Origin: Endothia cerciana
Lineage: Eukaryota > Ascomycota > Sordariomycetes > Diaporthales > Cryphonectriaceae
Direction: 5' to 3'
NCBI GenBank assembly: GCA_026119935.1
Contig: JALRMH010000130.1
Span: 1 to 12,500, forward strand
DNA: 12,500 nucleotides
Shown: positions 1 through 6,595 of the stretch, piece after piece
Layout of the letters: each line of letters opens with the position of its first letter
Position numbering within the stretch: the first letter of the stretch is position 1
Notes under the pieces: model-generated
Database searches by the model: none
What the model saw: only the letters and a program-made list of their open reading frames with translations
What the model was told of the DNA's origin: nothing
Program-made: the position numbers and the translations under genes

Positions 1-550
1 GGATTGCATTGTAGTGGGTGAATAAAATAGAAAAGTAGATAAAATCAATATATGTATATATATTGAATGTGGCTGACCAGGGTGAACGGAAAGGGGGTGT
101 CCTGACTTACGCGACATCATGTTATACGTTTACGAGGCCCGCTTGTCTTGATTTACGCTCCGGTTGTGTATTGATTGATGGGTTTATTATACTTGGTTAC
201 TTCACGAGATTCCAATGGCCTGGGCATTAGTAGTACATCCGCATGAGTCAAAGAAGACTGTCCCATTCCGCAGCGTAGGCGACTCTGGACTGGTCGAGAC
301 TTGTCGCACCCATAGGGTCGCGCCGGCTCTAAAGGTCGCCTTGGCCACCTCTACCAGCCTTTATTCTGGCGCTGACCCTATCCATGCGACCACTGCCCAA
401 GGCCCGCTATTAAAGCTTAAAAACGCTGCGCCATGAGGGCTTTCAAGAGTAGCGCTTTCGGAACTAGGCCAAAAAACTGCGTGTAGTGGCTGCCGGTTTT
501 GGCTCGAGTCGCTCTAGTGGCTACGACAATCAGACCTGGACAAACAAAGA
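1..550. other. gene-poor, AT-richer left edge
   Basis: No convincing gene is visible here. The first 70 bases are A/T-rich and contain a short hairpin. The rest is mixed sequence with no coding bias. A 73-codon ATG-initiated frame at 215-436 has no recognisable domain and no good splice context, so I do not call it. The base composition differs from the GC-rich coding half of the window, which would fit old repeat-derived or accessory DNA. I could not recognise a specific transposon family or terminal repeats. Confidence 0.4.
45..66. repeat. 22-bp AT-rich inverted repeat
   Basis: Two perfect 8-base arms (TCAATATA and TATATTGA) flank a 6-base centre (TGTATA). This is seen directly in the sequence. 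It could form a small hairpin, but in A/T-rich DNA such structures arise often by chance. No function is assigned. Confidence 0.5.
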
Positions 551-590
551 TCCCTTTCCTTCCCAGACCTCCTTTCTTTTCTTCCTTCTG
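551..590 (+). promoter_or_regulatory. pyrimidine-rich tract upstream of the 653-1607 gene
   Basis: This stretch is almost all C and T on the + strand and ends about 60 bases before the start codons of the gene at 653. CT-rich tracts commonly lie at or just before transcription starts of filamentous fungal genes. It is indirect support that the following gene is, or was, transcribed. No TATA box was recognised. Confidence 0.35.
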
Positions 591-625
591 CCACCAACGT
601 TTCTAAAGTCTCAACTCTTCCATAC

Positions 626-684
626 CCACGATGGGCCGCATCGCCTCTGTCCATGTCCACGATGGCTGCATCGCCTCTGTCCAT
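626..684 (+). repeat. imperfect tandem duplication across the start-codon region
   Basis: Two copies, 626-654 (29 bases) and 657-684 (28 bases), differ by one substitution and one single-base indel. Both begin CCACGATGG and share a 17-base identical end. Each copy carries an ATG in good context (631 and 662), but the spacing and indel put them in different frames. Only the second copy's ATG is in the frame of the main gene. The ATG in copy 1 opens a 35-codon frame that ends at 738, overlapping the main coding sequence. Confidence 0.75.
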
Positions 685-1607
685 ATCTACCCCCCCAACT
701 TCTGTGACGGCAGACGATTCTGTGACGGCAGACGATGAGGATATACTCGAGATGCAATTCACGACTGTCGAGCGATTCAACCAGGAGATGGCCTGTATTG
801 GTCCTAAAGAGTTGATTATAATTACAGGTATATTTTTTTTCTTCATTTTTTCCTAATCTAATCTATCTTATACTGACTGTCTGATTAGCTGTTGATCCTA
901 GTGATTTCGACTGTATCAACAATGAAACTCGACGACCTAAGGTCCGCTTACGCCGATATAGTGCTGAATCGCAGACACTCTTCATTACAATCCTATCTAG
1001 ACTACACGAAGCCATGCACAGCCAAATATACCGGAAAATCCTTTTCAGGATTCTCGGTATAGGCCTAGAGAACAGTTGGAGTGATATGGCAACCACTACA
1101 TGTTATACAAAACCAGGTAGTGGGGCTGGTGATGGAAGCGGACAGGGCGATTCTTCAGGAGGCCCAGCTCCAGAGCGCAATGGATTAAATGCCTGGCCAA
1201 CACTCGTCATCGAAGCTGGATACTCCGAGTCCCAGCAATACTTACACCAAGACATGAGATGGTGGTTCGCTGCATCAGACCACGATGTGAAAATTGTGCT
1301 TCTGATCAGATGGGACCGAAGACGATCAGAAATCATTCTTGAGAGATGGGAAGAGGATATACGGGTCCAACGACCTGGGGCGACAAATACCCGGTCTACA
1401 GGATCACTAGCACCAGTGCGGCAGCAGACTATCACCGTCATCAAGAATCTGACAGTCCCACCAACATTCAGCATCGTGAGTGGCGCGCTGGTGTTGCCCT
1501 TTAGACTTCTTTTCTTACGAAACCCAGGCCCTGGAGAGAGTGATATTATTCTTAGTGTTCAACAGCTGGAGGAGTATGCAAGAGCAGTATGGAACGCTAT
1601 AGGCTGA
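653..1607 (+). CDS. fungal hypothetical protein, PD-(D/E)XK/Uma2-like core (two exons)
   Basis: The coding sequence is join(653..827, 889..1607) and gives 297 residues. The 61-base intron has a GT donor, a TACTGAC branch site and a TAG acceptor, and splicing keeps one open frame. The start could be Met1 (653) or Met4 (662); the latter has the better context. From about residue 155 a block reads W-P-T-L-V-I-E-A-G (161-169), then D180, R182-W-W, and a hydrophobic strand V192-K-I-V-L-L. This order resembles Uma2-type PD-(D/E)XK nucleases (PDLVIEV, then a helix, then a strand). I recall similar uncharacterised proteins as common in filamentous fungi. The usual PD aspartate is Thr163 and no lysine sits at the expected helix position, so nuclease activity is doubtful. 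A Gly/Ser-rich linker spans about 135-152. Third-position GC is clearly lower than in the other genes of the window. The fold assignment is inference; the gene model is better supported. Confidence 0.72.
700..735 (+). repeat. exact 18-bp tandem duplication inside exon 1
   Basis: Two identical 18-base units, 700-717 and 718-735, lie head to tail. They encode the repeated hexapeptide S-V-T-A-D-D (residues 17-28) and keep the frame. This acidic Ser/Thr segment lies in the likely disordered N-terminus, before the conserved core. Confidence 0.85.
828..888 (+). other. intron of the 653-1607 gene
   Basis: The 61-base intron starts GTATAT, is T-rich, has TACTGAC at 871-877 as a likely branch site and ends ATTAG. 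It splits a codon after its first base. The length is typical of Pezizomycotina introns. Reading through instead meets a stop after 67 codons, so the intron is needed to join the two open frames. Confidence 0.8.
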
Positions 1608-3276
1608 TGCCTAGCCAAGAAGGCCGAGGAGATCAAGGGAGGATGCTGCAGATATGTGATAGTCAAGCTCAGTTAGGACCAATTCAGCCTTCCACAGCAT
1701 CAATCGCTCCTTTTGCTATCTTCTTCAGCTGAGACGTTGTTCGGACTACGAACCTGTGGCAGGGCTAGTAATTTGACCAATCCGAACCGGGGAGGGTGCA
1801 GCGATTTTACGGCTCCGCCGACGCCCACTTGTTCCTCAATTCCCCTCGAGGATAGCGCAGAGCCCCAGTCGTAGATAGGTTCAGGCGGAGGCGTGGCGGT
1901 AGTTGAGTTAATTATCTGGGCCCGAGATCGAGAGTCGCCTGGACCGGTAGGAGCTACACTGCCATCGTCGGCTTGTGTAGTCGAGATGTGCTCGGCCCTA
2001 GAAGGTCCACCTCCACGACCTGACCGCGGTAAATATACCACTGTTGGGAAGATGTGATCTGCATGGTACTGAAATTTATTTTGCACTATGACAGAGCTGC
2101 AGTACGCATCTCCAACATACTCGACACCATGTATTCTATTATTCTATACACGCATGCGGTATGCGTAGAGAACGAAATTTCCATACTCACTCTTTCAAAA
2201 TGTGACGTGACGGATGGATGCTTCTATCATGGTTGGCGTTCATCAAACTTCTCAACCTCTGTGAGGAGATAGAGGCTCTGTGAGCATAGAAAGAATGGAT
2301 TGGATTATCTAGATAAAAGGAATCTCTGTAAAATGAGCTCGAAAAAGGTGGTTTAAGTAGGCATATCAACCAGGGCTAGGGTCCAGAAGCGTGTTCTTTT
2401 CCACAACCTCAGACTAAGATTCGAGGAGGCGGTGACGGCGAGAAACTGATGTGCCCGGTAGGTCTGCACTCGATCTCGCGGTCCCGTCCTTGTTTAACCA
2501 AGTGATTTGAGTTCTCATACAAATGGAACATTCACCCCCGCCTTGAATATTGCAAAACCCCTGCCTCTGAGCTCGGGGCGCGGTCATACCTCAGACTTCC
2601 ACGTTGGCGGACTGCCATCTACCTACCGACTGGAGCCGGTGATCCGCATACCGCTCACCAAGATATGCTCGGTTTATTGCCACGATGCGCCATCCGAGTA
2701 TATTCTCACAACCTTGGAGGGCTCACTGTTATCGTAAGTATCAATATCAAAATGAGTATCTGCTGCGAACCGCTCGACGCTTCCAAGCGATAAGACGGAG
2801 AACGCATGAGCCAATGCATGACTTCCTCCTCATCCAAATCTGTCGCTTTTTACTGAAGTGTAACTGATGATGACCTTTTGAGTCATCATCTTCCTGGGCC
2901 ATCCTTCAAATCTCGCACGCCTCCGGGTCGTGCCATGGGCCTGGGCGGTTCCTCCGTCAGCTTTGAGGTTTCATGTAAGACGGCCACGGCCACCTTGCGA
3001 CCAACTGCATTAAAGATGCAGACGTGAGAGCCAGTCGCATGCAACGCAAGAGGGCCACAGAGGGAGGCCCGTTCAGCTTCCTGCAAGCCCCTTAGCTGTA
3101 CCACCCGGACCCCGACGCTGCTGCAGGTGCATAGGACCGTCAGACTCTCACAGACACAAATACGACGACACACCCGCCCGCCCGACCTGGGATGACAATT
3201 GAGTTCTCAACAGCACCACCTCAAAAGTCGCCTTCCATATTCAGAAGACCTATCGAGATCACTCTCAGCCGTCAAG
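1608..3276. other. intergenic stretch with no supported gene
   Basis: About 1.7 kb lies between the stop of the nuclease-fold-like gene and the next start codon. A frame on the minus strand (1700-2086) has only a GTG at its head and no ATG. A + strand frame at 2507-2737 begins at TTG, contains no ATG and ends at a GTAAGT donor-like sequence, so it could be a relic exon. Neither resembles a family I know. The last 100-150 bases presumably carry the promoter and 5' UTR of the 3277 gene. Confidence 0.5.
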
Positions 3277-4068
3277 ATGGGCTTCTTCCACCACCACGAG
3301 AAACAGTCCGAGAACCCTCCGGCCTACGCACAAGGGCAGGCGTACCAACCACCTGCAGCACAGCCGGGCCCGTACCCTTTCAGCGTCTTCTGCCCACCAC
3401 AGGACCCAAATCATATAGTGTTCACGATTGCGGACCTCGGCAAGGGCCACGACGCCCTGGTCAGCCCGAACCAGGGGGTCAGCAACCCGGCATACAGGAT
3501 CGAGTACACGTCGGACGGCTTCAGGTGCCTGCGCTCGCCGCTCCCCTCCCTGGACCCGCGGTCCGCCGTCCTCGCCGGGTCCGCGGTCAGCCGGAAGAAC
3601 ACCACGAGCGCCGCGGGGCGGGTCCACCTCGAGTACCCGTGGGGCAAGTGGGACTACAACCCGCTCTCCCCGGCGACCGAGCTCTGGAAGAGCGACGTCG
3701 GCCTGCTGAACGGGGCCAACGGCATGTCGTGGCACCTGATCAAGCCCGTCGAGGCGCAGGCGACGGGCCGGTTCGCGGTGCGGTGCTTCGACACCGCCGA
3801 GCGCGGGTACCCGACGGTGGCGGGCTTCGAGATGGAGAACTGGGGCCAGGGCACGCTGCGCGTCCTCGCCGGGGTGGTGAGGAGCCAGCAGCAGCTGGAC
3901 GAGATCGTGGTGCTCGCGTTCGCGGTGATGGACTACCTGCGGGTGGTGATCAGGAGCACGGGGGGCGTGCAGAGCAGGCCGGGCAACGGTGGCCATGACG
4001 ACCGGCAGTTCTGGATGACGATGGCGTTGTCACAGCAGGCGCAGAACCAGCAGGCGCAGGGGAACTGA
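3277..4068 (+). CDS. uncharacterised protein, possible tubby/LURP-one-like fold, with PPxY motif
   Basis: The single exon encodes 263 residues. The ATG at 3277 is in a good fungal context (TCAAGATGG); the open frame extends upstream only to a TTG, so this is the first in-frame ATG. The N-terminus has three histidines (5-7) and a Pro/Gln/Tyr-rich tail (14-35) with a PPxY motif (P14-P-A-Y17), the type bound by WW domains of Rsp5/Nedd4 ligases. Residues 35-200 look like an all-beta domain of alternating strands. A hydrophobic helix follows at about 204-226, an arrangement reminiscent of tubby C-terminal/LURP-one-related folds with their buried final helix. The C-terminus (230-263) is Gly- then Gln-rich and probably disordered. 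No signal peptide or catalytic motif was seen. The gene converges on the next one with 139 bases between stops. The gene call is solid; the fold is a guess. Confidence 0.75.
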   Translation: MGFFHHHEKQSENPPAYAQGQAYQPPAAQPGPYPFSVFCPPQDPNHIVFTIADLGKGHDALVSPNQGVSNPAYRIEYTSDGFRCLRSPLPSLDPRSAVLAGSAVSRKNTTSAAGRVHLEYPWGKWDYNPLSPATELWKSDVGLLNGANGMSWHLIKPVEAQATGRFAVRCFDTAERGYPTVAGFEMENWGQGTLRVLAGVVRSQQQLDEIVVLAFAVMDYLRVVIRSTGGVQSRPGNGGHDDRQFWMTMALSQQAQNQQAQGN

Positions 4069-4207
4069 AGGGGGAACCCAATGGGGCTGTTATATGTAGT
4101 TGGGGGGAGGAGGAAGGGGGTATACAAAGGCGGGGAGTGGCAGCGCCCGCCTGCATGTCCGGTTCTAGCTCGTGTGCATCGATAATTGGGAATACGGGAT
4201 CTACGAA

Positions 4208-5200
4208 TTACTTCAAGAAGTCCCCGCCCGTCCTCGCCAGCATCTCGTCGTAGTACGGCTGGAACGCGAGCCAGCCCTTCTCCGGCCCACCGACGCTCCT
4301 GGCCGAGTGCCCACACTCACCCTCGTCAATCAGCTTCTTCTCGTACCCACCGCCCGCGGCGGCCGCGTCCGCCAGCAGCTGCGCCTGACACGTCCGGTCC
4401 ATGCTCATGAACCAGAAAGCCGCCTCGTCCACGCTCTGCCCGACGGTCAACAGGCCGTGGTTCTGCAGGATGACGGCCTTGCCCGACCCAAGGGCCCCGC
4501 CGATCCGCGCGCCCTCCTCGGCGTCGACGACCACCCCGCCGAAGTGCCGGTACACCGCGTGGCTCTTGTAGAACCGCAGCGCGTCCTGCGTGATCATCTC
4601 CAGCTCCCGCCCGAACACCGAGAAGGCCTTGCCGTGCACGCTGTGGGCGTGACAGGCGGCATGGACGTCGGGCCGCGCCCTGTGGATCGCGGAGTGGATG
4701 GTGAAGGCGGCCGTGTTGATGGGCTCGTCCCCCTCGACCACGAACCCCTCCTCGTCGACGAGGATCAGGTCGGACACCCGGATCTGGCTGAAGTGGGCCG
4801 ACAGCGGGTTCAGCCAGAAGTGGTCCGTTAGGATCGGGTCCCGCACCGAGATGTGGCCGGCGACGCCCTCGTCGTAGCCGCGGTCGGCGAAGACGCGGAA
4901 GGCCGCCGCGAGGTGCTCCTTGCGGTACCGGCGCTCCTGCTCTGGGGCGGCGAACTTGGGGTACGCGCGGATCTGGAGCGAGCGGCCGGTCCTGGTCTTG
5001 CCTAGGGACTGGACGGGCGTTGGCGGCGCGCGGTGGGGGGCGCTGTTGGCAGCGGCTGCCGGCGAGACGGGGGCGTGAGAGAGGCTGCTGGAGGTGTTCA
5101 GTCGGCGGCGCGTGGCTGGTGTGGTCCCTGAGGAGGCCATCGCCGCTATCCTCCTGAGGCCCGAGGGCCGGGATGGGACCTGGCTTGTAAGACGATTCAT
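4208..5200 (-). CDS. class II aldolase/adducin-domain protein, probable mitochondrial presequence
   Basis: The single exon encodes 330 residues from the ATG at 5200. The frame stays open further upstream, with an in-frame ATG at 5290 (28-30 residues longer) and a downstream one at 5140 in a stronger context, so the start is uncertain. The class II aldolase/adducin domain covers about 90-300: G-H-I-S-V-R-D (115-121), the metal-site signature C-H-A-H-S-V-H (H184, H186) and Q-N-H-G-L-L (H248). These three histidines match the zinc ligands of fuculose-1-phosphate aldolase. The position of that enzyme's catalytic glutamate (S-S-E-W) appears to be Ala165 (T-A-A-F), so aldol cleavage by the classic mechanism is unlikely. 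I recall the same loss in other fungal members. The first 86 residues contain no Asp or Glu and many Arg/Ser/Ala, as in mitochondrial targeting peptides. Substrate unknown. Confidence 0.88.
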   Translation of the reverse strand: MNRLTSQVPSRPSGLRRIAAMASSGTTPATRRRLNTSSSLSHAPVSPAAAANSAPHRAPPTPVQSLGKTRTGRSLQIRAYPKFAAPEQERRYRKEHLAAAFRVFADRGYDEGVAGHISVRDPILTDHFWLNPLSAHFSQIRVSDLILVDEEGFVVEGDEPINTAAFTIHSAIHRARPDVHAACHAHSVHGKAFSVFGRELEMITQDALRFYKSHAVYRHFGGVVVDAEEGARIGGALGSGKAVILQNHGLLTVGQSVDEAAFWFMSMDRTCQAQLLADAAAAGGGYEKKLIDEGECGHSARSVGGPEKGWLAFQPYYDEMLARTGGDFLK

Positions 5201-5960
5201 GCTTGTTAGGTTTTGGATCTTGGGAACTGGACAGAGCGCAGGCAGGATCAGCTCGAGGCTCGGACAGTGGAGGGAAGTGAGGCCACTCATGAACTGGAGT
5301 CGAAGGTCATGTTGTGAACACTCCGCGCGGTGAGCATCCACGGCATGGATGTGCTGCTGCTGGTGGTTCAACCCCGCATCTGGTCGACGCCGGCACCGAT
5401 TCCGAAAGCTGGGGTAGGAATGGTAAATCCGGGATGCAGCTCAGGGCCGGGGCCGGTCTCGCTCTTGGGGGATCAGTCCTGGACGGTGAGTATCATCGTG
5501 GGAACTGCTGTGATCCTGTCACGTCTGTGTAGGTTCAGTCCTCAGAGACTCAGAGGGCCTCCTTGGCCACAGCACAGGATCGAGTCCCTGCAGGCCCATG
5601 GTCAAGAGATGTCGATGTTGGATTACAACCATCTCAGATATACATAAAGTCCACACAGTGAGAGGCCACCGACTGGTTACAAGGCCCCCAGACAGATGTG
5701 GTCATGATTGCAGTTCTTAGCAGGGATTCAACAGTCAAGTCTGTGACTGCGATGTGGCCACAGGGACAGCGTGGCAGCTTTGATCCTCCCCTTGGCGACC
5801 AAGCCAGCTCATGCTCATGCCAAGTCCGTCCTCCTCACCATCATAACCATCGTCTGTGTTTCTGTTGTGAGCATGGCGGTCCTCGTCCAGACCAGGAGGG
5901 GGAACTGCTGGGATGATCTAGAAATTTCTGCGTTGCAATGAGCTGATCCAACCCTACCGT

Positions 5961-5989
5961 ACCTCACCTCACCTCACCTCACCTCACCT
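5961..5989 (+). repeat. (ACCTC)n pentanucleotide tract, first copy
   Basis: Five perfect ACCTC units are followed by ACCT, then G breaks the pattern. It lies about 610 bases before the transporter start codon. A second tract with the same unit lies 400 bases downstream. Confidence 0.95.
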
Positions 5990-6283
5990 GCAGATCATCG
6001 GGCCCCATGAGAGCCGCCCTGGTTTTATGTCACATCCAAGATCCCAATTGGACCTCTCAGACCTGAGGTGTTCAGATTGGACGAGCGGGAGAGTGTTTCT
6101 CACGTACTATGGTAGTCGGCCTGGAGACGAGAGCAGTTCCTATATGTACACACTATGTATTCACCGCTGTTGGGTGGAAGAATACTTCTGGGTTACGTCA
6201 TTAGATTAGCATCTCCAGGGGCCCGTCCTCAACTGTCGCACCACTGGAATATCCACTGGGGGCCTCCAACCTCCCGCCTGAAC

Positions 6284-6300
6284 TGGGGCCCCAGGCCCCA
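6284..6300. repeat. 17-bp GC-rich inverted repeat
   Basis: Arms TGGGGCC and GGCCCCA are perfect reverse complements around a CCA spacer; the first ten bases are themselves a palindrome. Such a dyad could be a binding site for a dimeric regulator, or chance in GC-rich DNA. It is about 295 bases upstream of the transporter start. Confidence 0.5.
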
Positions 6301-6390
6301 CCAAGCCTCTATGCAGTGACAACTTCATGCCTGCACTCAAGGTTGGGAGAGAAAAAAAAGATTATCCCACGTGGCCCGGCCCAAAGGTTC

Positions 6391-6415
6391 ACCTCACCTC
6401 ACCTCACCTCACCTC
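6391..6415 (+). repeat. (ACCTC)n pentanucleotide tract, second copy
   Basis: Five perfect ACCTC units lie 180 bases before the transporter start codon, probably in the core promoter or 5' UTR. The repeat unit and phase are the same as in the upstream tract. Confidence 0.95.
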
Positions 6416-6459
6416 TCGACTCGAATCGTCTCTGCCCCCAGGGACAACATCACGGCGAG

Positions 6460-6476
6460 ACACACACACACACACA
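6460..6476 (+). repeat. (CA)n dinucleotide run
   Basis: Alternating A and C over 17 bases in the probable 5' UTR or promoter of the transporter gene. It is a simple microsatellite with no assigned role. Confidence 0.9.
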
Positions 6477-6520
6477 TCTTTTGTCCTGCATTACCCAAGG
6501 CCTTTACCAGATCTCTTACA

Positions 6521-6526
6521 ATGTGA
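6521..6526 (+). promoter_or_regulatory. start-stop minimal uORF (ATG TGA) before the transporter gene
   Basis: An ATG with A at -3 (TTACAATG) is followed directly by TGA, 70 bases upstream of the main start codon. If it is in the mRNA, it is a minimal uORF that could hold ribosomes and reduce translation. A second upstream ATG (6541, poor context) opens an 82-codon frame that runs out of phase over the main start to 6789. The transcription start is not known, so the role is inference. Confidence 0.4.
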
Positions 6527-6595
6527 AGATCACAGAACTCATGATACGGTATAGATCGAAGGAAGCTCAGCCTCGTCATCATCATAATCATCATC

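Larger units (their letters stand above)
5201..6595. promoter_or_regulatory. divergent intergenic region, aldolase-like (-) and transporter (+)
   Basis: This 1.4 kb stretch should hold the promoters and 5' UTRs of two divergent genes. It contains two (ACCTC)n tracts, a perfect inverted repeat near 6284-6300, a CA dinucleotide run and short upstream reading frames close to the transporter start. No TATA box or tRNA was recognised. Small open frames on the + strand (for example 5314-5647) lack known domains and are not called. If the aldolase-like start is at 5290, its coding part extends 90 bases into this region. Confidence 0.5.

Noticed and set aside
70..220. Possible solo LTR or transposon end in the AT-richer left edge
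   Set aside because: No matching terminal repeats, target-site duplication or encoded transposon protein could be found within the window.
215..436. 73-codon ATG-initiated frame on the + strand
   Set aside because: No recognisable domain, no coding bias and no splice or promoter context; expected by chance.
1700..2086. 128-codon minus-strand frame
   Set aside because: Begins at GTG and has no ATG; no known motif; could only be an internal exon, for which there is no support.
3192..3998. 268-codon frame from an upstream ATG, overlapping the 3277 gene in another frame
   Set aside because: Pro/Arg/Gly-rich translation typical of a shadow in GC-rich coding DNA; the 3277 frame has balanced, protein-like composition.
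5330..5647. Small + strand frame with a GTGAGT ... GTGTAG intron-like stretch near 5486-5532
   Set aside because: Non-ATG head, weak branch site and no recognisable protein; more likely promoter DNA of the divergent genes.
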